Source of the DNA: Burhinus oedicnemus | Taxonomy: Eukaryota; Chordata; Aves; Charadriiformes; Burhinidae | Length of the DNA: 64,000 nt | Reading direction: 5' to 3' | Assembly: GCA_008921705.1 (NCBI GenBank) | Contig: VFFE01007620.1 | Location: forward strand, 10,101 to 74,100 | In this document: positions 32,701 through 45,900 of the stretch, in pieces | Layout of the letters: every line of letters starts with the position of its first letter | Numbering within the stretch: the first letter of the stretch is position 1 | Translations under genes and position numbers: made by a program | The notes under the pieces: model-generated | What the model was told of the DNA's origin: nothing | Seen by the model: the letters and a program-made list of their open reading frames with translations, nothing else | Databases searched by the model: none

Positions 32701-35105
32701 TGAATGAACCAGACCATTCTCACTGCATGCTGGCGGCAGCTAGTAGAGAAGGTGTCATGCAAAGTAACTACAGCTCCTGCAGCTCCCTGCTTTTCTTTGA
32801 AGTAGCATGTTTTATTAAAAAAAAAAATGCTAACCTTTTTAATCTCTGGTCAAGCTATTGTTAATATTTGTTGCATGTCAGACTCTTTCAGAAATGATTC
32901 AAAAGAAGAATGTGTGTCTCAGGTTAGTGTAAGAGCCATTCTGTTTTTCCTGTGAGCTCCTGCATCTGACGTTACTGGCAGAGTTCCCTGAAATGGAGGC
33001 TTAAGTTGAGGAGACAAAAAGCTGTGGTGAAGAAAGGAAAGAACGTATTGGTAGAAGGTTAGAAATGATCTGAATGTCATCTTACTTTCCCCAGACTTTC
33101 CTTTTTCACAGCAGTAAAGACTAAAACTTTAAGACACACAGAACAGCCTTGTTAGTATTTTTTTTCTTTGATATAAGTTCAGGCAGTTAGGGACTTCAGT
33201 TGTTGTGGATGTTTTTTAATCCTAAAGGGGAACTTTAGTTATTACATTGTTATAAATGGCTCAGATGAGGTTGAGATGGGTATTGTTAGGCAGTTATTCA
33301 AATCTTGTTTCCAATAATATATGCCTCTGACAAACAGGAATTTTCACTCTGCATGGTATTAGATTTTTAGCTGCAGACTGATTATTTTTGTTGTGTTCCA
33401 ACAAAAATTATTCAAATTAATTCTTGAATATTAGATTAAAGAAATATTTTTGGCTGTGGTAAGTACACTTTTTTTCCTAAGAATTTCAGTGGGAAACTCC
33501 TGCTGAGTTTTCCCACTTCAGGATAAAGACCTGCAGTTGAGCTGTGGCTTTAGTGCGATAGCTGTAAGTTGTTACTTTAAAAAAAAAAAAAAAAAATCCA
33601 CGTAGCTTAACCAGTTTATAAGTGTCTCCAAAATAGTAAATGCTAGCTTGGTAGGGATTACAGGATATGTTTTTTGGAGTGGATCTGCACTTAGCAGATT
33701 TCATGATTGTGCAGATTTTGCATAAGGAACAGATTGCATGTGCCACACTGAGAGTAACCTACACTGTATCCTTCCAACTTTGTCAGGAAGGACAGGAGTT
33801 TGACAGGCATCAGTCTGTTACTGTATAAACACAGGCCATTCCCTGAACACCAGACTGTCTTAAGTGTAACTTCCATGGTTTGAAAACTAGGCTTCAAATT
33901 CTTCGTCTGTTGTCATTAAGTTGCTAAAAGGCAGATCTTGCCAATCGGGTATCTTTTGTGCTATATTCATGTTTCCTCCAAAGCATGCAAGTTACTGAGA
34001 ACCCAAATAATGGACAAATGTTTTTCCTAACTTTGCTTAGGAGAGAATATTTGCTTTGACTGAAATCTTCCAGAGCAACTTAAACAGACACCAGCATGGG
34101 AAAATTAGTAAAACTAGCAGGATATAACAACATTTTTGTGCTTGGGCAGCTTAAAATGTCATAGTGGTATATGAAGTACAAGAACAGTGTAAACTGCTTT
34201 TAACCTTGCCAAAAGGTAAACGATGATGTTGAGATCAGAATTGTTAGTGCTTCAAAGTGCATTATAAAGGTGAGCCAAAGTGTCCCTATATAGAATGTCT
34301 CAATTTTGCTACCATACCCAAGTGGAAGGTTACTCTGTTGGGGAGCTGGTTGGTGACTTCATCTGTTGCATGGGTGTCAGTGCTCTCACTAGTGGAACCC
34401 AGTGGCTCTGATACCATTTTTCCTCTTAATTCTAAATATCCTGATCATATGTGATGAGAAAAATTGAGACCACCCTGCCCCCTCCATGTTCTGTTCCTTA
34501 AAATCTTTTTTTCCTTACTCATAAGAATTTTCCTGTATTACCAAGACAGATTTAACCTTGCAGTATGTTTTCTTGAAGACCACCCAAAACATTCAAGTGG
34601 TTAATAGTTTCATGTAGTATCTGCTTTGCAGTCTTCTAGCACCGGTTTTCAAGTAGAAATATGCTGTTATTTTGCCCTATAATTCTTTTCCTTTAGAAAC
34701 AGTAGTTTACTTCTGAAAAATTGCAAAGTCGTCATCATTTAGACGTCTTCATCCTCTAACTGGGACATGCTGTGTTGTGAGAATATATGCTGTAAATTTT
34801 TTTTAATGTTGGAGTTTTATTTAATGAAAGAACTGGTATTGGGGAGACTATTAAAGTGTGTTTATATTTAATTTTTTTTTTTCCACTTTTTTCTTGGTGT
34901 ATTGCTGGAATCCCTAGTGAAATAACTAAATCCAAATTCATGTTGCTTTTATAGCCACTAAGAGGTATTAAAACTGTGGTGTTTTGAGATTTCTGTCCAA
35001 TCTTGTGCCTTACTGGAACAGTGGACTTGTAGTAGAATGGTTATTTATTTACTTTTACTTTTGTGGTTCTGCCTGGGCTTTCTTTGTTCCTGGAAGAATA
35101 ATAAA
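29746..35105. other. Non-coding intronic or intergenic DNA
   Basis: No coding exon or recognised repeat. An A18 run lies at 33579-33596. Short frames (up to 86 codons) have no family features. Confidence 0.4.
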
Positions 35106-35109
35106 CAAA

Positions 35110-35350
35110 AAAAGAATGAAGAGAGACCTTGAGTTAATCCCTTTCTCTGTCTTGAGGGGAGATCATTTACAATATTCTTGACAGATGCTTGTCTAATCTC
35201 TTAATTGCTGGAAATTCTACTGCTTTTCTTAAGCAGCTTATTCCAGTGCTTTATATTCTTACTGCCTTTTTTTTTTTTTCCTAATGTTTAACTGACACAT
35301 TTTGCAGTGAACTTTGATTTTTATTTGGTCATGTCCAGCTATTTTTGATG
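35110..35350 (-). mobile_element. Ancient CR1/L3-like LINE fragment, antisense
   Basis: GATGCTTGTCTAATCTCTTA, then GGAAATTCTACTGC, TTATTCCAGTGCTTTATATT and CCTAATGTTTAACTG match, in order, an old amniote CR1-type 3' region on the reverse strand. The copy is degraded and runs into a poly-T stretch and an assembly gap. Confidence 0.6.
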
Positions 35351-35389
35351 GACCTAGATGTATTTGAGCTATCTTTTTTTTTTTTTTTT

Positions 35390-35409
35390 NNNNNNNNNNN
35401 NNNNNNNNN
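35390..35409. other. Assembly gap (20 N) between poly-T and poly-G
   Basis: The gap lies between a run of about 18 T and a run of 10 G. Both are simple sequences that stall sequencing or assembly. Confidence 0.99.
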
Positions 35410-38400
35410 GGGGGGGGGGAGAAGCCAGCTGCTCTCTGATTTCTTGAGAGTTTGGCACTGTATGTGTATAAGGTGCTTGAGCTTTACATGTTTACATCAA
35501 AATCCATTCAGTCTTATGGCATCTTTCACTCCGGTTTCCTGAATGTGGTGCCCAATTCCACTGCCGGTTTCTCTTCTGCTCTGTTCTGTTTAGACTTTGC
35601 AATATTTTGAAGAATCCTTCCCTTGTTCAAGCTCCAAAACTGTCTTCCTGCCCCTCTGTAATAGTCTCGAGAGGTTTTCCACAGTGGCTGTATATGAGTT
35701 CTCAGTTAATGGACTTGGTAAGATTCAGTTTAGTTTTAAAGCGGGGGAAAAAAAAAAGTTTGTGCTTTTGCATTATAGACTTGTAGCTCTTTCTCACCTG
35801 AAATTAATGTAAGAAATTTAAGAAAAAGAGACACCATAATAGAGAAGAACAGCCAGTTGGAAGGGGAAGCTAAAAGACTAAATATGGGGTATAAAAACTT
35901 GTATTAGAATTTCTTGCTTCTGACAGCAAAGAACTAGGTGGTTCAGTGTTAGGAGCAAGAATCTCACCAGCTAGCTGATAAAGTGATTTGTCCTTAAAAT
36001 CATCCACTGTGGTTAGAAGTTGTCTTTTTGACCTTAAGGATTCATTTTCTCCTGTAACCTGGGGGCTCTGCTCAGAAAAGAGATCACAGACTTTAAATGT
36101 TCATTTCAATTTTACCTTGGGCTTCTAATGGCAATTGTTTGTTGATTTCAGGAAACCATTTTATATTTACAAGTCAAAATTTAACTACCGTACTAATTGT
36201 TTTCTCTTCCATTTCCCTGTAACGCAGTTTAATTTTAGCTAAGTCTTCATCAGTCTGGGAGTTTGCAAGCGGATCAGAAATTAAATTGTACACTAGAGAA
36301 CAGTCAATAATAAACATCCTTTTAAAGGGTCACACTTAAATAAAAAGAACTGTAAAATCCTCTCCTATGAAAAATGATACTATAAAATGTATTCAGGTTC
36401 CCATTTTTCTAGTGAATTAAAATCTCATTCTGTTTTCTTTTTTCCTCCATTGGCAATTAATGAGGTATCTCATTCTCCCAGATCATTCTCCTGGTGTTTG
36501 AGTAAGGTCAACAGCTACTCAAAATGACAACCTTTTTTGAAGTGTGGCTGCCAAATTGCATTTTCGTGTTTGAGAAATACCTTCTATCTTAAAAGAAAAC
36601 ATGGATACTGCTGTTGCAGAAACATTAACCGTTCCATTTTTGCTCGCTGATGTTAATGAATGTTTCCCTCCTTTGAGGAATAATTGAAAACTTGTGTAAG
36701 AGCCTTTTGTACCTATTGGTAAGGAACTCCTGGAACTTTTTTTGGCTTAAGATAAACGATTGTCTCAGCATTGCTCTCTGAATGCTGGTGAGATGTTTTT
36801 AGCTTCAATGTGGGACATTCTGCTGAAACTAATAACTGGCTCATTTTGCATTCTCTTAGTCTGTCCAATATATCTGGAACTGGAAGGCGGCTGTATTGAC
36901 TGCAACTAATTTCTGAATAAAACATGGCACAAAAGTGTTGAAGAGTTCTCTGAATTCTGACTGCAAAGGAAGGGTCAAGTTTTGGGAGTGCTCAGTGTTG
37001 GGCTTCACCAGGGTCATTCATTCAGAGGGCTGGCATTAAAACAGGCTTTTCTTTAAAAGCTGCAGTATCCACAAATTGTATCAGACAGAAACAAGCCTTT
37101 AAAAATAGTAATCTTTGATCAATTGATAATTCTGTGCTGTCTGCCTGTACCTTCTGCAAGCAAAGAAGTGATTTCAGTCTTACTACAGTAGGATGGCAAC
37201 TTAATTGCGTTGTTTTAATGTGAACTAGTGAATATGATAACACTACATACTCCATATACTCTTCTTGGAGCTTTTTCTTGACCGAGTTGTTAGATTTATA
37301 GTACGAGTTGTGTTCCTGTGAAGGAGTCTGAGTGTGTCTGTGGTCAAACACAGGTAGACAACTTCAATGGCTGCCCTGTAGGGGAGGGAAAACTAAATCT
37401 ATTTTATATCAGTGGTGTGTGCTAGATATGTCATCACCTCGTAGCATAAAGTCTGTAAGAAAACTGTAGTTATGTGTATTAATGAATCAAATGCGGTCAC
37501 ATGAATTTTCAGTTACACTGCTGAAGAAGGCAGATGTCGTATTACAATTGTGTCGTGTCGGATCTGCTCAGGATACTCCTGTCCACAAGGTTGTCTTCCT
37601 TGCAATTGTGTTTTCGAATGGTACTTGTGGAAATAAAAAGTTTTAGATAGACATCAACTTCACACTTCTTTTCACTGAAAATATTTAAAGAGGGGAAAAA
37701 AACCCCCAGGCATAAAAAGCTCAAAAGCAGCAATGCATTTGCTAAATGTATGGAATGGGGAATTATCTGTAAACTCTCTAGCAGCTCTATATTCAGGAGT
37801 TTTTGTGCTTATGAAGGCTATGTGATTTTCAACATGTATATTTTAAAACACTAAACACCTGCTTCAAGCATACATACAGTGAAGTCCCAAGTTTCAGCCT
37901 GCAGGTAAGACAGGCGCCTTCTATAGGAAACACACAAGTAATTCCCAGTGTTGCTGGAAAAGAGCAGTTAAGCCTAAAGGGGTTAGTTTAAAAAGGTAGT
38001 CTGTTCCATTTTCTCTCCTTGGCAGTATTAAGACCAGATTTATGAACGTTTTTGATAAAGAAATGTAAAAATCAGTGATGGGAATTGCTCTAGAGTTGCA
38101 CAGCTTTTGAAGGATGCATTTCTCTATTGTTGCCTCTTCCAACCAGGTATGGGAAGGCCAGCTGGCAATCTAGCACCTGTGTCCTGCTTTGCAACTGTCC
38201 AGAGAGTGCATTAGATTGAGAATGTGTTTTGCTAGAGATTTTACAAATGCACATTAAAGCAGCATCTCCTTATTGAAAAACATTATTCGGGAGGCAAGGT
38301 GTGACAGAGACAGGAGAATGTGGTAGTAACAGTAGAACAGCCCAGGCTGAGCTAAAGAATAAGAAGTGGGATTGCCCATGTCTTTAGTGCAAGTCGTGGG

Positions 38401-39826
38401 CTGAGAATCAATCAGACTAGTGTTGGACTTGAAATATGTAATTAATGATGAAAAGAGCTACTAGCAATTTGGACTGTATTGAACATGAACTGTATAATGA
38501 AGTAGAGAGGTGAGCTCAACCACATTAAATGGGAGAACCTGTCACATCTATAATATTAAAAAGCTGTATTACTATTAGAAAACTGCAGTGGTAGAGTACT
38601 CAGTAATTTAGAGTATTTAGCATAAAAAATCTGAATGAGCTAATTAAGGGTATTAAAATGACTGTAATAAAATTTGAATATTGAAAGTTTCTAAAAGCTC
38701 TAAGCAGTAATTAAGGATGCTATTTTAATACATAAAAATTAAAGTTGAGCAAAGAAAAACCCTGCTGCAGTTCACAGGGGAAAGTGTAAAAGGAAAAATC
38801 TGCTTTTAAATTCTTGTTATTGTCTCTATTGGATTTAGTTAAATAACTAAGAAACATGAAACTAGACTGTCCTCTTCTCATACATAGTATAATTTGGGAT
38901 ATTCCTATGTCCTTGCTAAAATTGGAGAAGGTAGTCCTCTGCATGTTTATCTAACTGTATACTTCAGTTGACGGGGGATTAGAAGCTACGTTGTGAATTT
39001 TTTGTCTGCTCTTTATTTTCTGAGATTTTTCCATTTTAGAGCTTCCGAGATCATGGTTGAAATAAAAGCTATACTTTTCTGCCTAATCAAGCAGCTTCCT
39101 CATTTTTAGCTGGTGAAAGATTTTTGGCACCCTGTTCTCCAGCTATCCTTGCTATAGCTCTCTGGCTATCACTGCTCAGATAATGGCAACTCCCCGAAGA
39201 ATACGAAGAGAAACTCTGTTTATAGCAGCTGGCTCTGGATGACCCTTTTGGTGCTGGAACTGCCTAATTGAGCAGTAAGAGAAGATCCCAGCTAACTCCC
39301 CGTCAACCTGCAGACCTTTGGAGAAGCTCAAACAGTAGCCAAGAAGCTACTGGGAAATGGGAGAAAGCTCTTTGGCAAGAAGTTACCAGTGTCACAAGCT
39401 TCTTCAAAAGCTCACCAAAACCTGTAGTGGGTTATTCTGAATATTGAGTTACATCTTGTCAGCTGGAAAGGTACTTTTCCAAAAAATGTTTACATACCTG
39501 TGTTTTTGAGCCATGTACCCTCTCTCCTTCCAGTAAGCTAATTGTTCGTCTTTTGTGTGACAGCGAGTTGGATTAAGTAAACAGAATGGGGCCTTTCAGT
39601 TTGCCACCATCCTCTTTTCTTAACCGCTTTTCATTGGTGGTAATCGGGATTTTTCCTACTTGCTGGGATGCGTCCCTTTCTGCTAAAATATCAGTGTTCT
39701 TTCTCTAGCGCGTGCTTCTGCCATTCATGGTTTGGGCCACTGCAGTAGAGTGAGTCTGGGAGCAGGTCTGTAGGTTAAGGCCAAGGCCCTTTGAGGCAGG
39801 GCAGCATGCAGAGGCTCACTTATGAA

Positions 39827-39916
39827 CTGTGTTTATTGACGAGTAGTCTTTGTTTATTAATATCTGTGTTTATTGATGAGTAATCTTTGATTAGCATTTG
39901 ATGCTGATTAGCATCA
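39827..39916. repeat. 37-bp direct repeat followed by a short hairpin
   Basis: CTGTGTTTATTGAYGAGTAR is present at 39827 and 39864, followed by TCTTTG in both. TGATGCT (39899-39905) and AGCATCA (39910-39916) form a perfect stem with a 4-base loop. Its role is unknown; it may be a chance local duplication. Confidence 0.6.
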
Positions 39917-42900
39917 GCATCGTTGACTACTAGACCACCATTACCTTTTTCCAAGAATGATGTATACATGAAGATTTGTATAAGCTGTACAAGTGAATGG
40001 AAATTACCTTGGCCGCTCAACTAAATTCTCCATAAACTTGTGCCAGTGCTCCTAGAGCACTCCTTTTTAGCACTACATTAATGTGCTCTTTAGCGTTTCT
40101 CTTAGCAGGACTGTCATCAATACAGTATTTCAGAATTTCTCAGGATAGACTCAGATTTAGCTAGAATGTGAGTATTAATGTGTTCTGGAATAGCTTCTCT
40201 GGAAGCGATTATGCTGTTAGTTCATTTAGGAGACAAAACCAACCTGTCCTGGACCAGGAAGCTGCCTCTCATCCTAAACCCTTACGGTCATTTATTAAGC
40301 TATCTGCATTTGTTGATGTTGTCTGTTCATACTGCTCCTTTTCATTTTATCAGGGAAATCATTAATAGCTTCCTCTTCTCTAAGATTATGTTGTGGTTTC
40401 TTAAAAGCCACTTACTGGTGAAAGTTTTATTTAAGCAGCAAAATAACTCTGAATGTCCTGTTTACAGATGACCAGCTTGGAAGATGACATAAATTCCAAA
40501 TCTGATTATGTTAGTGTGTATGAGCTATAGCAGATGTAGGTGTTCTCTACGTGTGCAGCTCTCCCATGGTCTTGATGCCTTTGGGCGATGGGAGTCGTCT
40601 TAAACCTGTACTGTGGAGCTGTGCTTTTCCTGCCCAGGCATTTACTTGCAAAAGTAGCGGGCTCATGGGTGCTGGAAAATGAATTAAGTTGGGTTAAGCT
40701 TTGCCTTTGAGAGGAACTGCTGCATTTATCAGACTATAATTTATTATTTCTTCCTTTATTAGAAGGCACTTCTTCACGTGGTGATGTTTCATATACTGTT
40801 TTATCATTGAGAGCTTTGTTGTAACTTCCTGATTGCATCCCATTCAGGGAGCGTAGTTTTGCGGGGCTAGATGTGACCTAGGAAACTATGCTTCAGGGGG
40901 CTGGGGGGCATCTCTCCAAACATTTTCATGGGTATTAGCTATGTTTTCAGTAGGTGTTTCATCAAATAGACTTTGAATTTTTATCAACTGCTCAAGTGAA
41001 ATGTTTCTTAGATTTAAAGCTTTTGAAAAGTTATATACTCTGTTTCATAACCTATAAACTAATAACATAATGTAACTTTTCTTGAGATTATAAGATGGTG
41101 TTCTTACAAGCAAAAAAAATGCTTGTCAACTGGAAACAGTTGCTTGTATCACCTCCGTTCCCTAATTTTTGAGCTTTCATTTCCCCCCTAAAAAAAATAA
41201 ATAAATAGGCTAACAACTCAGAAAGGCAAAATGATGAGCATCTTTGAAATACTTTTTTTTAACCTGTGTTGAATTCTGGAAGGTTTTTGAGACGAGCCTC
41301 TGAAGTAAGGAACAGTTTGGAAACAGAGAGATCAGTCCTTAAAAATAGTTCTTCAGTAGCATTTAATTATCTGTGGGTATTCCAAAGGCTTTTAGGGTAG
41401 CAAAGGAGCCTAAAGATTTTTGGCAAATATATCCTGCTTGGATGGAAACCCAAGAATTTTAACAGCTGTTTTCTGGGGAAGGTCTTGGCTTTTCTTAGTC
41501 TACGTAATTTATATCTATGTGGGCAGCTTGATGTCACCTTTTGAAGATTCATGATCTTCAGTTTGGTTTTCTAAGGCAACGTGGCTTTGTGAGTGCTTTG
41601 GTGGCTCCTGTCTGTGCCCGGACAGTGGGGAGTGCAGTGAGGGGCGGAGGGGACAGGAACAGCAGTCTGGAATGCTTTTGTATTGGTAATTATTGGTCTT
41701 GGTTTTAAATAGGGGAGGGTACAGATTTTTTTTTTTTATGGTACAACACAACATGTTATTTAAATGTGTTAGATTACTGAGTTGCTGCATATCTCTTTTG
41801 AACACAGTGACCAACTTCAATCAAATTTAGAGGGGGTAGAGCGTGTCCAAAAGACAATTTCGGCAGTTTTTGTGAAGGTAGATAACTGGCTAAAGTTGCT
41901 CTGTTGACAGTGTCTCCCTTTCCCATCCCTCTCCTACATACACACACTCTTCTACGTAAAAGCAGCAGCAGGATTTAAATCGTTGTTACATGTTAGAGAA
42001 TCCACACAGAGTTATAGTACAGTAATCTGGTGAGAACCAAGCTTCATTGTTTCCGCAGCTCATGAAACTGCTGGAAAAGACAAACATGAGGAAAGCACAA
42101 GTATACAGCAACCTCACTAAAAAGAGAGCACTTTTATCAGTGTGTCAGGATCGCAGCAAAGACTTTTGAGTCTGTGATTCCTGAAAACAGAAGTAATGTT
42201 CTTATTCTAGAAGGAAATCTTGAATACGGTTGAATACAGAGCAATTACATTCTCAGGAAAGACAGCGGAAGGAGCAGAAAAATGCATCAATACCTTCTCA
42301 GAAATCCCTGTGAAGTAGTTGATCAGATTTAGGATCTCGCTTGATGGCTCGTGATGTGTTCTTGCAAATTCATTTTTTTTAAAAGTGGGATTGTGCTTGA
42401 CTGTTCCAAAGCCACATAATCCAGTTACTGCATTGACAGAGAGAAATCTGAGTACAAGAGAAAAGTACTGTTAGATGAGATATTTTTCTTGTCTGGGTGA
42501 GAAGGTGGGTTTACTGTTTACTTTTTTTTTTTTTAACTAGTTGTTACTGTAGTTCCCTAGGGAAAAGAGGTTGATGCACTCAACCTGTCACGCTCGGGCA
42601 GCAAATGGTTGCAGGATGGGAATACGCATTCATCAGTCTAACAGGGAACAAGGTTTTATTCTACTTTATGCACATTGGGTAAAATCTTACAGATTACTGT
42701 TTTACTTTTAGGTAGCACTTTATTTGTTTTAATAATTACTTTTTGAAATTTGGCAGCTTGTTGGGAGCAGTGATGCATTTACTGGGGAAAAATTCAGCTC
42801 GTTTGAGGTTTCAGGTCAAATTTGACACCTGTCCTCTTCAGTGCACGCTAAGTTTTACGCAGTGCCGATGACAAATGGGGAATTACTGCTAGATTGTTAC

Positions 42901-45900
42901 TAAATATAACCTTATACAGTTTAATGTTAAAAAAACAGAAGAAAACCCAACCCTTAAATAAAAGGAAAGCCTGGTGAGTCCCAGAGCCTTATTACTACTA
43001 GTATCTTTTAAGAATGAAAGTGTGAGAATTATGTACATGATGAATAGGTTACTGGAAAAAAGCCATCTAGGATTCATTTAAACAATCAATTTTTCATGTT
43101 AGTGCTAATGTATTAATTTAGTAAGAAACAATTATATTTGTGGGATCCTGATAACGGAGCTGGTATTAATGTGGCCTTTTGACTTCCATCTGAAGACAAA
43201 TGGGAGCCAAAAGACCACATGAATTTTCAATGATAAGCATCACAGTTCAAATGTTTAATTATAATGCCAAATTTATGTAGAAAGGAAATGGTGGGATTTT
43301 GTAAAACATATCTTGTTTATGTGAACGCTAGCACTGTATCTCCTCCAAATGGTCAGACAGAAGCAGAATACAGGATAAAATGTAGAGACTTATTTTGGGG
43401 TAAAAAGAACCCAAGAAGTGCTTGGACTTAAATGTTTGGGGTCAGCAAATTAGTGCTGGAGGGTTTTATGGAAGGTAAGAAAGAATACAGTTAAACAGTA
43501 TACATAAAACTGACTGCAGGCTGCTGCTGAAAGATGTGTCCAGTTTCTCCTCCATCCTTCTTCCCTCGTTTTCCGAACTTTGCGCTCTTGCCAGCATAGT
43601 CTGCATCATAGCAATGGTTAACTTCTTGGAGGAATATATTCTAAAATTGTGACTGTATCATTTTTCAAGTGGAAATATTTCCTATTTAGAAGGAGAGTCC
43701 TGGGAAAATACAATGAAGTGTTTGAGACTGAGGTAGAGAAGCAGGCATTCAAAGGTGATTTTGCTGGTAGACCTGAACTTGGTGACAGGAATGTAAATGG
43801 GGCCACAGACTCAAGAACGAGGGAGGGGACAGGACAGGATGGGACCTTCGTTTGGGTCAGTGGAAGAAAAGGGGTGGGGAGAGAAGTTGGTTCCTGGCAG
43901 GGAGGTGTTACTCTTCTGGCTGAATCTGTGGCCCTTGAGTCATGGTCATCGAAAGCAAAGGAGAGGAAACTGCAGCAGTCAAGATCTCCACCATCGGGGT
44001 TCTCACATTGGGACTGTGGGGAGAAATCAGCTTTCCTGAAGGTGTGAAGGAGAAGCAGGAAAAACTGGATGTGGTGTGGGCGTGCGGGCGGTGGAGAGCT
44101 GGGGGGGTGGTTGTGGCATTTAGACTGCTAAGGGGTTGCTCTGCTCTGTGAACTTCACCTGACGCCTGGAGATCACAGGGTGGGTGTCAAGAAGGGAAGT
44201 GGGGATTTGGTACTGAATAAAGGGAAAGATCCGGAGGGGGGAGGTAGATTTGGAAAGCAAATGGTAGCAGCTATAGTGTCAAATGTAGATGGTAATGAAA
44301 GATAGCTTGAACTGTTTATTCTTAGAAGGGTTTGTTGGGGTGTGATATGACTACCTTTTTGAATCAGAAAAAACCATACAAGGTAGATATTGGGGAATGA
44401 AAAGTATCAAATTCAAGGATAATGTTAATATATATAAATACAAGCAATCGGGAAGATCTGGATTTTAAGAGTATTCTGGAGGAGTGTGGCTATACACATG
44501 CACTTGTCTCGTGCCCTGTTCTGGGCTTTTGGCCTCAGTCAAAATATTGGTCTCTACAGGTCTTTCTTCTGCCTGTGTGGTGTTTTTATTATTGCAGATG
44601 TATTCATACTGATGTTTAAAAAAAAAAACCCCAAAAACAAACCCCAACCATCACTTTTTAAATAACTTCCAAGTATAAGACATCTTGCCTCTTTCTCAAT
44701 TATTAAAGGTTTCATTAATGAAACTGTGAGCACCTAAATTCTAGATTTAAAAAAAGTTAATTGGAGTTTAAAATTCTTGTTATAAAATTTTGAGTTGTGT
44801 TTACTGTTACTGTTACACTGAAAAGGTTAAGGGAAACTTGATTGTCATATTTAAACAAATTGTTTAATTAGTCTTCATGACTGCTGCCAGCTGTCCACAG
44901 GCAGCAGGAAAAAATTTTCTGCCATCTTGATGTGAAAAGTGACTTTTTAAGGCAATGCTTTTCTTGCTGTTCTTCAGAACGTTAGGTTAACTACAGCTAG
45001 AAATGAAACATTGGTTATTTGTGCTCTTGCCCGCTTTGCTCCTATGAACTGACTGCCAGATGGCAGTCAGAAAAAAATGCCCTTGTACCCCATCTCTGGA
45101 TCTCACTACCTTAGTGAGCCTGGAGAGATCTTACAGCAGTCTTGTACTGTGTTTTATATATATATTACATATATATCTATAAAAGGATCAAACTTTCAAA
45201 GTTGGTCCTTTTTATCCAAGCTGAAAGGATTGGTTGGGATTCAGTTTTCAGAAGACCCTCCCTGTTAAATTCAGGGCCAGTGGAAAGTCCCTGTAGAAGT
45301 TGTTGGGTACACGTAACCAGCCCCATGTAGTCAGCAGAGCTCATGGAGAATGAGCTGCCTACTGAAGTTATGCGGAAGTTTAGGCAGTGTATCCTACTCT
45401 ATATTCTGATATCCATAGTGTCTTCCATAATGATTTCGGCTGTTATCAATACTAGTATGTTTTGAAAGACTGGGTACTGTGAGAGCTTGTTGTTTTCCCA
45501 AAGCAGAAAATATAACGGGAGAGCATTTTTTATCTTTGTCATATGAGAAAATGATCTGAACTGGATTTAGAGGATGTGAGAAAGGAAATGGAAATGCTTT
45601 CCAAGGTCACATTGGAGCTGCGAAACTACTGCAGTGTTTCTTTCCCTGTCATTGGCAGAGGTGGCACCTGATGATCCAGAGCCTTCGCAAAACTCTCTGA
45701 TGACCCTTTCCGTTCCGTAGAGAGAGTGTTTTCTGCACTTTGAAACGCAGTTATCTTTCAAAGGTCAGGCAGGACAGTCCATGAACAGGATGTGTGTCAT
45801 AGCTGAGATAAGCAAAAAAATTGGCATTTAGTACATGCACTTTCATGGAAGTAACCTGCTAGTATATGGCAGAGTTTTGAGAGAAAACAATACTAAATAA

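Noticed and set aside
45154..45183. AT palindrome-like run as a possible functional site
   Set aside because: It is explained by an imperfect TA microsatellite.
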